64,000 bases of DNA from Intestinimonas massiliensis (ex Afouda et al. 2020) (GCF_900626285.1 NZ_LR131147.1:3085388-3149387), one strand, 5' to 3'. Positions 33,648 to 43,303 are shown, counted from the stretch's first letter. Numbers and translations are program-made. Notes: generated from the sequence alone by a model not told the origin.

Positions 33648-35645
33648 ATGAAGAAACGAGCCAAACAGAGCCTGCTCCTTTTCGGTTTTGTCATGCTGGC
33701 AGGCTTGGTGGTCTATGGTCTCTTGTTTCACTTTGACAATAAGTATACTGCCGCTCTGCCCGGAGGATACGGGTATAACGTCCTCCAGGGATCTCCGGAC
33801 CAGGTGGCTTTTCTGGTTGACGGATGGGAATACTACCCGGGGCAGCTTTTGGAGCCGTCAGATTTCTCTGACGGGATCACGCCGGAGTCCTACACATACA
33901 TTGGGGAACATTCCAACTTCTCCGACGCGCTGGGAACCCCGTTCGGTACCGCCACCTATCGTCTGATTTTGTACAGCACCGGCGACCAGCAGCTGTCACT
34001 CTACCTGCCGGAGCTTCTCTGCGCAGGACGTGTCTACATCAACGGCACGCTGGCAGGCACTCAGGGCAGCCCGGATCCTTATTATCCGCGGGTGATGGAT
34101 GGGTTCTACGCTTTTTCAACCAACGGCAGTACAGAAATCATCATCCAATGTGCCAACTATACCCACTATTACTCCGGAATGTATTATCCTCCGGCCGTAG
34201 GCAGCTCGGGGGCTCTTTTCCGGATGCTGGCGGCGCGGCTTGCCGTCTACGGATTCCTGTGTTTCTCCGCCCTTGCGATCACCCTGACCAATCTGGTCCA
34301 GTGGCTGCTCGGGCAGGACAAGCTGGCCAGCCGGATGGGTTTTCTGAGCCTGGCCTTTGCGGTACGGGTGTCCTATCCCTTCTTCCGGGCTCTCGGCGTC
34401 CCCCTGGTGCGCCCGCTCTACGCCCTGGAAGACCTGTGCGGCAATATCGTGCTGCTGTGCGCCATTCTGGCAGCCGGTGAGCTTTCCGGCGCAGCTGTCC
34501 GCCGGTATCACCGCAGGGGAGCAGTGCCGGCTGCCGCCAGCCTGTGCGCATTTGCGCTGGTTTTCCCGTTACTGATTTTACCATACACCCCAGAGTTTAT
34601 CAACTTCTACGGAATCATCTTGTATGTGTGGAAGCTGGCAGCCGGATGCTATCTGCTGTTTTTGGCAGGGCGTACCATGCGCGACGGCAGGCCGCTGGGA
34701 CAATATCTTCTCTGCACAGCAGGACTTTACGGCTTGTCCACTGTGATTTCTGTGACAACGGCCAATATTTTTGAGCCCATCCGCGGGGCCTGGCTGGACG
34801 AATACGGCGGCTTTACCCTGGTCATTGGATTTTCTGCCCTGATGATACGGCGCTGTGTGCTGCTGGTCCAGGAGAACAGGCACATGTCCTTCCACCTGCA
34901 GGAAGAGGTGGACCGTAAGACCCGCGGAATGACGACGCTGCTGAAGGAGCGCCGGGAATTGCTGGCCAATCTGCTCCATGATCTGAAAAATCCCCTGTCG
35001 GCTCTGCGCAGTTATGCGGAATTGGTACGCAACGGCAATGTGGCTTTGGATCAGGAGACGGCCTTCTACCTGGACGCCATAACGGAACACGTGGAAGTGA
35101 TGGGAGAGCGCATCAATATCCTTCAGGATTTTTCCCAAAGGGAGCGCGGAATCCTGCAGATGGAGGCCCTGTGCCTTAATCAGTTTTTGCAACAGTTCTA
35201 TGATTTCAACAAGCCGGACATGGAACTCTCCGGGCAGGAGTTCCGCCTGGAGCTGCCGGAAGAAAAGGTACTGATTCAGGGCAACCAGGACCGTCTGCGC
35301 ATTGCGCTGGAAAACATCTGCTACAACGCCCTGTCCTTCACGCCGCCGGAAGGCAGCATCACCCTGGCGCTGAAACACACGGGGTCCTTTGCCTTCATCA
35401 CCATCCAGGATACAGGCCAGGGGATCGCCTCGGAGGATCTCCCCCATATCTTTGAACGGGGCTTTACCCGCCGGACCGGTCTCGGGGGCGAGGGGCTGGG
35501 TCTGTTTATCGTGCAGGCGGTGGCGCTGGAGCACGGAGGCAGCGTGCAGGCGGAATCTCAGCCCGGGAAAGGCTGTCTGTTTACCCTCCAGCTGCCGGTG
35601 CTGCAGGAGCAGAGAGATTGTCCGGGCCCGCCCGGCCTGGTCTGA
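33648..35645 (+). CDS. Membrane sensor histidine kinase (7TMR-DISM type)
   Basis: A 665-residue sensor kinase. After an N-terminal membrane helix (about 8-28) comes a ~170-residue extracellular domain, then seven hydrophobic segments (about 190-405) as in 7TMR-DISM receptors, a coiled linker, a HisKA domain with phospho-His444 in LLHDLKNPLSALRSY, and an HATPase domain with N, G1 (DTGQGI) and G2 (GLGGEGLGL) boxes. The extracellular domain has a carbohydrate-binding-like beta pattern (YRLILYSTG...VYINGTLAG), so a sugar or surface ligand may be sensed. It is the likely partner of the response regulator at 31696. A strong terminator follows at 35654. Confidence 0.9.
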   Translation: MKKRAKQSLLLFGFVMLAGLVVYGLLFHFDNKYTAALPGGYGYNVLQGSPDQVAFLVDGWEYYPGQLLEPSDFSDGITPESYTYIGEHSNFSDALGTPFGTATYRLILYSTGDQQLSLYLPELLCAGRVYINGTLAGTQGSPDPYYPRVMDGFYAFSTNGSTEIIIQCANYTHYYSGMYYPPAVGSSGALFRMLAARLAVYGFLCFSALAITLTNLVQWLLGQDKLASRMGFLSLAFAVRVSYPFFRALGVPLVRPLYALEDLCGNIVLLCAILAAGELSGAAVRRYHRRGAVPAAASLCAFALVFPLLILPYTPEFINFYGIILYVWKLAAGCYLLFLAGRTMRDGRPLGQYLLCTAGLYGLSTVISVTTANIFEPIRGAWLDEYGGFTLVIGFSALMIRRCVLLVQENRHMSFHLQEEVDRKTRGMTTLLKERRELLANLLHDLKNPLSALRSYAELVRNGNVALDQETAFYLDAITEHVEVMGERINILQDFSQRERGILQMEALCLNQFLQQFYDFNKPDMELSGQEFRLELPEEKVLIQGNQDRLRIALENICYNALSFTPPEGSITLALKHTGSFAFITIQDTGQGIASEDLPHIFERGFTRRTGLGGEGLGLFIVQAVALEHGGSVQAESQPGKGCLFTLQLPVLQEQRDCPGPPGLV

Positions 35646-35653
35646 CGGAAAAG

Positions 35654-35695
35654 GAGCGCCGCATCCCGCCGGGATGCGGCGCTCTTCCTTTCTCG
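35654..35695 (+). terminator. Intrinsic terminator after the histidine kinase
   Basis: A 14-bp perfect stem GAGCGCCGCATCCC/GGGATGCGGCGCTC with a 3-nt loop, followed by TTCCTTTCT. Confidence 0.88.
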
Positions 35696-35739
35696 CCGAT
35701 CATTCCCATCACACATCGGAAACCGTCCGACAAAGCCGG

Positions 35740-35768
35740 TTGAAAAAAACCGCGGCGTGTGAGACAAT
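35740..35768 (+). promoter_or_regulatory. Promoter candidate for the subtilase gene
   Basis: TTGAAA (35740-35745), 17-bp spacer, GACAAT (35763-35768), about 58 bp before ATG 35827. Confidence 0.5.
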
Positions 35769-35826
35769 GCATCTATAAAAATCCCAGCGCAATCTCCAAA
35801 GACTGTTTGGAAAGAGGGTGGACCGG

Positions 35827-37428
35827 ATGAGACGTTTCCTTTCTCTGCTCCTGGCGGTGCTGCTGGCGGGCTTTCTGCTCGCTCCGCTCCAGGGGCAGGC
35901 GGCGGAGGAGGCAGAATTTGACGGCTATCTGGTGCGCCTGAACGACGCGGGAGCGCGGAACGGCCTGATGCTCCTGGGCGCGGACGGCTGGGAGGAAGTG
36001 ACCGACGGGCTCTATCTGGTGGAGGATCTGGAGACCGCCCTGGCCATGGACCAGCTGGGCCTGGCGGCCTACTACGAGCCCAACTACCGGCTGGAGCTGC
36101 TGGAGGGGGACTGCACCACCGCTCAGTGGAACCTGCTGGCGGTAAACGCCCAGGCCGCCTGGAACCACACCGACAGCGCGGGCAGCCATGACGCCCGGGG
36201 CGACGGCGTGACGGTGGCGGTCATCGACTCCGGGGTGTATGCGGCCCACCCCGACTTCAACCAGGCCAATCTGCTGGACTGCTGTAATCTGGCGGGGACC
36301 GCCGGCGGGGTGGACGGCTGGCACGGTACCTTTGTGGCCGGGGTCATCGCCGCCCAGGTGGGCAACGGCATCGGCGTGGACGGGGTGACGCCCGACGTGA
36401 CGATCCTGCCCATCTGCATCACGAAAAGCGGGCTCTCCACCACCAGTCTGCTGGTGGAGGCCATTGACTATGCCGTGGAGCAGGACGTGGATGTGATCAA
36501 TCTGAGCATCGGCGGCAAAACCAGCAGTCTGGCCATGGAGGAGGCCTGCCGGAAGGCCCTGGACGCCGGGATCATCCTGGTGGCGGCCGCCGGAAACTAC
36601 AAGGCCGGCGAGGCCAAGAGCAGCGGCACCTATATGTACCCCGCCTCCTTCGACGGCGTGGTCAGCGTATCCGCCTGCAGGCAGGACGGAACGGACGTGG
36701 TATTTGACGACAGCTATTCCTACTTCAACGACCAGGTCACGGTGGCCGCGCCGGGCACCGCCGTCCAGTCCCTCGATCCGGACGGCGGCGTGTCCACCCA
36801 GAACGGCACCTCCTTTGCCGCGCCGGTGGTGACGGCCATGGCAGCCATGGCCAAGCAGCGCAGTCACAGCATCACGCCGGAGGCCTTCGGGCAGCTGCTC
36901 ACCTCCACCGCCGCCGACCTGGGGGAAGCGGGATACGACATCTGCTACGGCCACGGCCTTGTGGATATCGCCGCCTTCGTGGACGCTCTGGACCGGGAAT
37001 ACTCCATCACCTACGACCTGGGCGGGCCGGACGCCGCCTTTGGGGCGGGCACCCAGGTCCCGGCCTCCTACGCCCTGGGCGGGTCGGACATCCCCCTGCC
37101 GGAGCCGGTCCGGCCGGGATACCGGTTCCTGGGCTGGCATGAGACGGCGGACCGCTCCGGCGACCCGGCGGCGGCCATCCCCGCCGGCACGGTGGGGGAC
37201 CTGACCTATTACGCCGCCTGGGAGCCCATCCCCATCTGTTACTTCGCCCAGTATGACGCAGCCGGGCGGATGCTGGCGGTCACCCGGCTGCCCCAGGGGG
37301 AGACGGAGCCGGACGGGGCGGAGATCCTGGAAAACGCCGCGCTGGGCAAGCTGTTCCGGCTGGACAGCAGCGGCGCGCCCCTGGAGGCCGCCCGTTCCAT
37401 TCCTCTGAACACCCGGAGCTCCCCCTGA
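35827..37428 (+). CDS. Secreted subtilisin-like serine protease (S8) with InlB-type repeat
   Basis: A 533-residue exported protease. Signal peptide MRRFLSLLLAVLLAGFLLAP is cleaved near QGQAA; a short pro-region (about 30-95) precedes the catalytic domain with Asp134 (VIDSG), His166 (WHGT) and Ser329 (NGTSFAAP). After the catalytic domain is one InlB/Listeria-Bacteroides-type beta repeat (about 395-465, ending YYAAWEP) like those in the giant surface protein, so it may act on or associate with the surface layer. ATG 35827 is preferred to GTG 35818 because the AAGAGGG site fits it better; either is possible. No wall anchor is visible. Confidence 0.9.
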   Translation: MRRFLSLLLAVLLAGFLLAPLQGQAAEEAEFDGYLVRLNDAGARNGLMLLGADGWEEVTDGLYLVEDLETALAMDQLGLAAYYEPNYRLELLEGDCTTAQWNLLAVNAQAAWNHTDSAGSHDARGDGVTVAVIDSGVYAAHPDFNQANLLDCCNLAGTAGGVDGWHGTFVAGVIAAQVGNGIGVDGVTPDVTILPICITKSGLSTTSLLVEAIDYAVEQDVDVINLSIGGKTSSLAMEEACRKALDAGIILVAAAGNYKAGEAKSSGTYMYPASFDGVVSVSACRQDGTDVVFDDSYSYFNDQVTVAAPGTAVQSLDPDGGVSTQNGTSFAAPVVTAMAAMAKQRSHSITPEAFGQLLTSTAADLGEAGYDICYGHGLVDIAAFVDALDREYSITYDLGGPDAAFGAGTQVPASYALGGSDIPLPEPVRPGYRFLGWHETADRSGDPAAAIPAGTVGDLTYYAAWEPIPICYFAQYDAAGRMLAVTRLPQGETEPDGAEILENAALGKLFRLDSSGAPLEAARSIPLNTRSSP

Positions 37429-37458
37429 TCTCCCTTTAAGAAAGGAAGCCCGACCCAT

Positions 37459-38793
37459 ATGAGACAGCGGAACCTGACCCAGGGCAGTATCCTGAAGTCC
37501 CTGCTCTCCTTCGCCTTTCCCGTGCTGCTCTCCCTGCTGCTGCAGGCCATGTACGGAGCGGCGGATCTGATCATCGTGGGGCAGTTCTCCGGCACCGGCG
37601 AGCAGTCCGGCGTGGCCACCGGCAGCCAGCTCTTTAACATCATCACCATGGTCATCACCGGTCTGTCCATGGGCGTGACCGTCTTTGTGGGACACGCCAT
37701 CGGCTGCGGCCAGCGGGAGCGGGCTGGCCGGGGGATCGGGGCGGGCATCGCCATTTTCGCCGTGGTGGCCGCTGGGGTGACGGCGGTGGTGGTGCCCGGC
37801 AGCGACCTGCTGACCGGGTGGATGCACGCCCCGGCGGAGGCCTTTGTCCACACCAGCAGCTATGTGCGCATCTGCGGCATGGGCACGGTCTTTATCGTGG
37901 CCTACAACGTCATCGGGGCGGTTTTCCGGGGGATCGGGGATTCCAGGACCCCTCTGCTCACGGTGGCCATCGCCTGCGTCATCAACATCGCGGGGGATCT
38001 GATCCTCATCGCCGGCTTCGGTCTGGGGGCCACGGGGGCGGCCATCGCCACGGTGGGAGCCCAGGCGGTCAGCGTAGTGTGCTCTCTCTGTCTCATCCGC
38101 AGGCGGGGTGCCCTGCCCTTCCGCTTCTCCCTCTCCTGCATCCGCCTGGACCGGGCACACGCCGGAAAGATCCTGCGCATCGGCATCCCCATCGCCCTGC
38201 AGGAGCTGCTGGTGCAGTTCTCCTTCCTGTTCATCCAGGTGGTGGTCAACGACATGGGGGTGGTGGAATCGGCTGCGGTGGGGGTGGCCGAAAAGGTGTG
38301 CAGCTTCCTGATGCTGGTGGCCTCCGCCTACATGCAGTCCATCTCCGCCTTCGTGGCCCAGAACAACGGCGCCGGCGCCGGCGACCGCTCCCGGAAGGCC
38401 CTGTTCTACGGCATCCGCACCGCCCTGGCCGCCGGAGCCGCCATGGGGGCGCTGGCCTTCTTCTGGGGCTCCGGGCTGGCCGCCATCTTTTCCAAAGAGC
38501 CCCTGGTCATCGCCGCCGCCCACTCCTACCTGAAGGCCTACGCCATCGACTGCCTGCTGACGGCCATCCTCTTCTGTTTCCTGGGCTACTTCAACGGCTG
38601 CGGCAGGACCCTCTTTGTGATGGTCCAGGGCATCGTGGGGGCCTTCTGCGTCCGCATACCCGCCGTCTGCCTCATCAGCAGTCTGGGGAACGCCACCCTG
38701 TTCCACATCGGTCTGGCCACCCCCCTGTCCTCCGTGGTGCAGATCCTCCTCTGCCTGATCGCGTACCGGCGGTACCGGAGCCGTCCCCTCTGA
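37459..38793 (+). CDS. MATE-family efflux transporter
   Basis: A 444-residue membrane protein with 12 hydrophobic helices in two related halves, as in NorM/DinF-type multidrug and toxin extrusion pumps. The opening LTQGSILKSLLSFAFPVLLSLLL is followed by MYGAADLIIVGQ, the usual first-helix pattern of this family. It lies 30 bp after the subtilase gene, possibly co-transcribed, and ends at a very strong terminator. Substrate unknown. Confidence 0.92.
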   Translation: MRQRNLTQGSILKSLLSFAFPVLLSLLLQAMYGAADLIIVGQFSGTGEQSGVATGSQLFNIITMVITGLSMGVTVFVGHAIGCGQRERAGRGIGAGIAIFAVVAAGVTAVVVPGSDLLTGWMHAPAEAFVHTSSYVRICGMGTVFIVAYNVIGAVFRGIGDSRTPLLTVAIACVINIAGDLILIAGFGLGATGAAIATVGAQAVSVVCSLCLIRRRGALPFRFSLSCIRLDRAHAGKILRIGIPIALQELLVQFSFLFIQVVVNDMGVVESAAVGVAEKVCSFLMLVASAYMQSISAFVAQNNGAGAGDRSRKALFYGIRTALAAGAAMGALAFFWGSGLAAIFSKEPLVIAAAHSYLKAYAIDCLLTAILFCFLGYFNGCGRTLFVMVQGIVGAFCVRIPAVCLISSLGNATLFHIGLATPLSSVVQILLCLIAYRRYRSRPL

Positions 38794-38803
38794 ACCGCTC
38801 AAA

Positions 38804-38850
38804 AAAACCGGGCCGGAGGCCGCCAGATCGGCGGCCTCCGGCCCGGTTTT
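38804..38850. terminator. Bidirectional intrinsic terminator between MATE and sigma-54 activator genes
   Basis: A perfect 21-bp stem (38804-38824 with 38830-38850), 5-nt loop, with A-rich and T-rich ends serving both converging genes. Confidence 0.95.
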
Positions 38851-38853
38851 CTT

Positions 38854-40713
38854 CTATTTGATGCCGTAGTGCTGCAAACGGTCATAGAAGCTGGACTTCT
38901 TCAGGCCCAAAAGCTCCATGGCCTGATGCCGGTCCCCGCCGGTGCGCTCCAGCGCCCGGCGTATGGCCTGCTCCTCCGCGTGCTCCATCTGCTCCTTCAG
39001 GGTACCGAACGAGGCGCTCTCCCCCGCTGCCAGGGGGCGGCCGGCGGCGTTGAGCTCGATATCCTCCGCCCCGATGATGCTGTTCTCACAGACTGCCACC
39101 GCCCGCTCCAGCACGTTGCCCAGCTCCCGGATATTGCCCGGCCAGGCGTGGCGCAGCAGCTTCTCCACCGCCGAGCCGGAGAGCTTTTTCGGCGGGATGC
39201 CGTACTCGGCGCAGATGGATTCCGTCAGGCTGCGGCTCAGCAGATACAGGTCGGAGATGCGCTCCCGCAGGGGCGGAATCTCGATGGGAAACACACTGAT
39301 GCGGTAATACAGGTCCTCCCGGAACCGCCCGTCCTGCACCGCCTTCCACAGATCCTGGTTGGTGGCCGACAGGATGCGCACGTCCACGTCGGTGGGCTTG
39401 GTGGCTCCCACCCGGTAAAACCGCTTGTTCTGGATCACATAGAGCAGCTTGACCTGGGCACTCATGGGGATCTCCCCGATCTCGTCCAGGAAGATGGTGC
39501 CGCCGTCGGCCTGCTCAAAATAGCCGGGCTTGCCGGCGGTGAGGGCTCCGGTAAAGGCCCCGCCCACATAGCCGAACAGCTCGCTTTCAAACAGATCCCG
39601 GGGAATGGAGCTGCAGTTCACCTCCACAAAGGGGCCGTTGGGCCGGGACAGGCGGTGGATCTCAGAGGCCAGCTGGGACTTTCCCGTCCCGCTCTCCCCG
39701 GTGATGATGATGTTGCACCGGGCCTGTGCCGCCTTGAAGGCCAGATATTTCACCCGCTGAATGGGGGGCGAGCTGCCCGCGAAATTGGGAAAGGCGCTGT
39801 CCGGCACACCCATGACCCGGTTATTTACATTCAGGCTGGCCTGTTCCACCTTGGAGATCAGATCGTTGCGCTGGTCCAGCAGCTTATGCAGCTCCGACAG
39901 GTCGGTGAGCTTCAGCACCGCCCCCCGCACCCGCTCCCCCTCCATCACGGGCAGGATGGAGCAGAGCATCAGCCGCTTGTTCACGTCCAGCTCCTCGTCC
40001 AGGGTGGCGCCCCCCTCCCCGGAGAGCAGCCGGTCCACACGCTGGGTCAGCTCGCAGGGCTGGAACAGCTGAAAAAAGTCCCGGCCGATCACGCCGAATT
40101 CAGTGGTGCCGTCGTTTTTGGACTGGAACGGCGCGCCGTCCAGCAGGTTTTTCAGGTCCTCCCGCCGGATGGTACACCCCTTCTCCTGGTAAAACTTCAC
40201 CTGTTTGGTCTGCCCGTCCAGCACCACCAGATGGGCCAGGGACCGCAGATAGCGCAGATAGTAGGGCTCCCCATCCACTGAAATGGTGAGCAGCTTCTCA
40301 TACCGGCTCACGGAGAGGGACACGTCCACCCCGCCGCAGCGTCCCTCCAGCTTCAGTTCCTGGGGCGCCGCATACTGCCCGCACCGCCGGTAGAGCGGCT
40401 TGGAGGCAGGGTCGTGATAGATCCCCGCCGCCAGGACCACATCCCCCAGGGCCAGCTCGGGATCGGAGAGGTTCAGGTGCCGGAAGGCCTCCGGCGTCAT
40501 GCCGCCGTCGTCGTCCCCCAGCATGTTGTCGGCAATGAGCACAATGTCTCCGGGCAGGATGGAGCCCGCCGGATGGGACCGGCCGCCCTCCAGCACGATG
40601 CCGGTGATCTCCTTGGCTTTCCGGTTGAAATGGGTCACGATCCCGCCGGCATTGACGCAGATGATGCCCTCATCCACGATCTCCGTAATGGTATCCACCA
40701 GTTTCTCGTTCAC
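38854..40713 (-). CDS. Sigma-54-dependent transcriptional activator with PAS-like sensor domains
   Basis: A 619-residue enhancer-binding protein. Residues 1-270 form two PAS-like sensor regions (GIICVNAGGIVTHFNRKAKEI at the start); the AAA+ domain has Walker A GESGTGKS (339-346), GAFTGA (385-390) and Walker B TIFLDE (406-411); a Fis-type helix-turn-helix ends the protein (about 575-617, RHQAMELLGLKKSSFYDRL). It should bind upstream sites and drive sigma-54 RNA polymerase. The adjacent minus-strand operon begins at lysA, whose upstream region has a good -24/-12 promoter with paired TCCG-N6-CGGA sites; this gene is the natural candidate to act there. It has its own sigma-A promoter. Confidence 0.93.
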   Translation of the reverse strand: MNEKLVDTITEIVDEGIICVNAGGIVTHFNRKAKEITGIVLEGGRSHPAGSILPGDIVLIADNMLGDDDGGMTPEAFRHLNLSDPELALGDVVLAAGIYHDPASKPLYRRCGQYAAPQELKLEGRCGGVDVSLSVSRYEKLLTISVDGEPYYLRYLRSLAHLVVLDGQTKQVKFYQEKGCTIRREDLKNLLDGAPFQSKNDGTTEFGVIGRDFFQLFQPCELTQRVDRLLSGEGGATLDEELDVNKRLMLCSILPVMEGERVRGAVLKLTDLSELHKLLDQRNDLISKVEQASLNVNNRVMGVPDSAFPNFAGSSPPIQRVKYLAFKAAQARCNIIITGESGTGKSQLASEIHRLSRPNGPFVEVNCSSIPRDLFESELFGYVGGAFTGALTAGKPGYFEQADGGTIFLDEIGEIPMSAQVKLLYVIQNKRFYRVGATKPTDVDVRILSATNQDLWKAVQDGRFREDLYYRISVFPIEIPPLRERISDLYLLSRSLTESICAEYGIPPKKLSGSAVEKLLRHAWPGNIRELGNVLERAVAVCENSIIGAEDIELNAAGRPLAAGESASFGTLKEQMEHAEEQAIRRALERTGGDRHQAMELLGLKKSSFYDRLQHYGIK

Positions 40714-40745
40714 AGGCCGCCCTCCTCTCGCCGGTGCTTTCTCCC

Positions 40746-40774
40746 ATTATAAAATACATTTTCCCCGCCCACAA
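40746..40774 (-). promoter_or_regulatory. Sigma-A promoter of the sigma-54 activator gene
   Basis: Minus-strand TTGTGG (40769-40774), 17-bp spacer, TATAAT (40746-40751), about 30 bp before the start at 40713. Confidence 0.75.
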
Positions 40775-40778
40775 GGGC

Positions 40779-40815
40779 AAAAAGAGCGCCCCGTCCGGGG
40801 TCTGCCGGGCGGGGC
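40779..40815 (-). terminator. Terminator of the aspartate/dipeptide operon
   Basis: The stem GCCCCG/CGGGGC with an inner CCGG/CCGG pairing is followed on the minus strand by T5. It separates the serine hydrolase gene from the activator gene. Confidence 0.75.
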
Positions 40816-40846
40816 GGGGAGAGAGGGAGGATATCCTGCGGAGCGC

Positions 40847-41863
40847 TTACTCCGCCTGACGTACAAAGTCACAGATCTCATCGAAAAAGGGGCCGTCGGT
40901 CAGCTGCTTGCCCATGTCCACCCAGAACAGGAAGCCGTTGTCGCTGTTGGTGTAGATGGAAAGCCCGTCGCCGGTGTCCCAGTCCAGGATGGACAGGGAC
41001 TTGAAGCCGTCGTTGTCGCCCCAGTGCCACAGCACGTGGGGGTCCGCCGCGCACAGCCCCCAGCCCAGTCCCCAGGGAACGGCCTCCCCCAGGCGGTTCT
41101 GGGGCGCGGTCATCTCCCGGAACGCGGCGTCCCGCAGGCCGCCCCGCTCCCGGACCACATATTGCAGGAATTTGATCATGTCAAAGGAGTTGGAGTACAG
41201 CGACCAGGCCGCGCAGGGCTCCGGGGCGTTTCCCGTGGTGCGCCGCCGGTCCCTGACCTTGACGATGGAGCCGTCCCCGCCGAAGCCCTGGGCGAAGGCC
41301 TTGCCCACCGCCGGCGTCCAGGTGGCCGTGGAGCGGGTCATGCCCAGCGGGTCCAGAAGGTATTGGTGCAGCAGCTGGTTCAGGTCCCGGTCCATGATCT
41401 GCTCCACCATGCGCTGGAGGAGGAAGTAGCCCTCGCCGGAATAGCTGTAGCCGCTGCCCGGATCGAACAGCATGTCCATGGGCCTGGCCTGCCAGTTGGG
41501 CAGGCCGCTGCCGTGGCACAGGCAGTGCCGGGGGGTGATGGCGGAAAAGCGGGGGTCGTCCGACCAGGGCGCTCCCTTCAGCACTTCCGCAATGGGCCGG
41601 TCCAGATCCACCCGTCCCTCCTGGCACAGGCGCATCACCAGGGTGCCGAACAGGGATTTGGTGAGGGACGCCGATTCGAACAGCACCGCCTCGCTCATGG
41701 GGGTGCCGCTGGTATCCTTCACCCCAAAGGCCTCCGTACAGCAGATCTCTCCGCCCCGCAGCAGGGCCAGGGTGCCGCCGGGGATACCCCGGTCCGCCAT
41801 CTCCCGCCGGAACAGGGCGCCGGCTGCAGAGGGGTCGGCGGTAAATTCAGCTCTGATACGCAA
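40847..41863 (-). CDS. Beta-lactamase-class-C-family serine hydrolase
   Basis: A 338-residue serine hydrolase of the penicillin-binding/class C beta-lactamase fold, the family that includes esterases, D-aminopeptidases and peptide amidases. The nucleophile motif SLTK gives Ser66 and Lys69; the second motif is near YSYSGEGY and the third is the HWGDNDG segment in place of KTG. No signal peptide is seen, so it is probably cytosolic and not a resistance enzyme. It lies 18 bp after the transporter gene and is last in the sigma-54 operon, where cleavage of D- or iso-peptides would fit (inference). Confidence 0.85.
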   Translation of the reverse strand: MRIRAEFTADPSAAGALFRREMADRGIPGGTLALLRGGEICCTEAFGVKDTSGTPMSEAVLFESASLTKSLFGTLVMRLCQEGRVDLDRPIAEVLKGAPWSDDPRFSAITPRHCLCHGSGLPNWQARPMDMLFDPGSGYSYSGEGYFLLQRMVEQIMDRDLNQLLHQYLLDPLGMTRSTATWTPAVGKAFAQGFGGDGSIVKVRDRRRTTGNAPEPCAAWSLYSNSFDMIKFLQYVVRERGGLRDAAFREMTAPQNRLGEAVPWGLGWGLCAADPHVLWHWGDNDGFKSLSILDWDTGDGLSIYTNSDNGFLFWVDMGKQLTDGPFFDEICDFVRQAE

Positions 41864-41881
41864 ACAATCGCCTCCGTTGTT

Positions 41882-43303
41882 TTAGAGCCCCAGCGCCACG
41901 GCGCCGCCTACCAGCACCATCTGGGCCACCAGCAGGATGAAGAACAGGGGCAGGAACCACTTGATCCACTTCTCATAGGGGATGTCGGCCAGGCCGCAGA
42001 CCACCACGATGTTGCTGGTGGGCCACAGCAGGTTGGACAGGCCGTCGCCGAACTGGAAGGCCAGACAGGCGGTGTCACGGGTCACGTTGAGGGCGTCGGC
42101 CAGAGGAGCCATGATGGGCATGGTGACGGCCGCCTGCCCGGTGGCGGAGGAGATGGGCAGGTTGATGATGGTCTGGGCCAGCAGGATCATCTGGGCGGAG
42201 ATGGAGGAGGGGGCGTGCTTGAGCAGCTCGGCCAGAGCGTGGATGATGGTGTCGGTGATCATGGCGTTGTTCATGACCACCATGATGGCGTAGGACAGGC
42301 CGGCGATCAGGGCGCCCCAGGCCATGCCCTTCACGCCCTCCACGAACTCATCCACGTACTTCTGTCCGCTCCAGCCGCTGATCAGCGCGCCGATGATGGA
42401 CATGAGGATAAACAGGCCGCACAGCTGCTCGTTGCCCCAGCCGTACTTCAGCAGGCCCACCATCAGGACCGCCAGCACCACGGCCAGATCCACCAAGATA
42501 AGGGCGTATCTGGGGGTCATCTTGTACTGGTCCAGGTCGCCGTCGCTGAAGGAGTGGATGCAGGGCCGGCCGTAGACGATGGACCGGGTGGGGTCCCGGC
42601 GGATCTTGATGCCGTACCACAGCAGGTAGGCCATGGAAATGCCCATCAGCACGGCGAAGCACAGCCAGCGGTAGGGCAGGTTGGAGTAGAGAGGCACCTC
42701 GGAAATGCCCTGGGAGATGGCCACATTGTAGGGGTTGAGGGTACCGGCGGTAAAGCCGATGTACTCGCCCAGGGCCAGGATGGCAAAGCCGAACATGGCG
42801 TCATAGCCCAGTGCCACGCCCAGGCCCACGATCAGCGGATAGAAGCCGAACAGCTCGCTGAGCATGCCGAACATGGAGCCGCACAGGCCGAAAACGATCA
42901 TCAGCAGCACCACGATGACCAGGCCCTTCTTGCCCAGCCGCTTCATGATGGAGCCGATGCCGGCGTGGAAGGCGCCGGTGCGCACCATGATGCGGAAGCA
43001 GGAGCAGCAGCACAGGACCATGAAGATGGTGCTGGCCGCCCCCACACAGCCGCTGTACAGCGCGGAGAACACGCCCAAGAAGCCGGTGGGTGAGGTCTCC
43101 GCCTTGTCAATGACGTGGTAGGAGCCGTCGATCGCCAGATTGCGGATCGTGCCGTTGATCTCCACCTCATGGTAATCGTAAGAACCTGCGGGGACGATCC
43201 AGCTGAGGATGGCCACGATCACCACCATGATGAACACGACGATCCAGGTGTCCGGCATTTTGAACCTTTTCTTTTCCAACGTGGCGGTCTTGTCTTTCCT
43301 CAT
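41882..43303 (-). CDS. YfcC-family membrane transporter
   Basis: A 473-residue permease with about 12 hydrophobic segments, matching the YfcC group of the ion-transporter superfamily (opening MPDTWIVVFIMVVIVAILSWIVPAGSY in outline; GEYIGFTAGTLNPYNVAISQ near 195-215; GQAAVTMPIMAPLADAL near 405). Members are thought to move basic amino acids, peptides or short-chain acids; proof is sparse. In this operon, between an isoaspartyl dipeptidase and a serine hydrolase, it probably imports the dipeptide or amino-acid substrate (inference). Confidence 0.85.
   Translation of the reverse strand: MRKDKTATLEKKRFKMPDTWIVVFIMVVIVAILSWIVPAGSYDYHEVEINGTIRNLAIDGSYHVIDKAETSPTGFLGVFSALYSGCVGAASTIFMVLCCCSCFRIMVRTGAFHAGIGSIMKRLGKKGLVIVVLLMIVFGLCGSMFGMLSELFGFYPLIVGLGVALGYDAMFGFAILALGEYIGFTAGTLNPYNVAISQGISEVPLYSNLPYRWLCFAVLMGISMAYLLWYGIKIRRDPTRSIVYGRPCIHSFSDGDLDQYKMTPRYALILVDLAVVLAVLMVGLLKYGWGNEQLCGLFILMSIIGALISGWSGQKYVDEFVEGVKGMAWGALIAGLSYAIMVVMNNAMITDTIIHALAELLKHAPSSISAQMILLAQTIINLPISSATGQAAVTMPIMAPLADALNVTRDTACLAFQFGDGLSNLLWPTSNIVVVCGLADIPYEKWIKWFLPLFFILLVAQMVLVGGAVALGL

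Noticed and set aside
40847..41863. Serine hydrolase as an antibiotic-resistance beta-lactamase
   Set aside because: No signal peptide, no canonical YxN or KTG motif, and it lies in an amino-acid catabolic operon.
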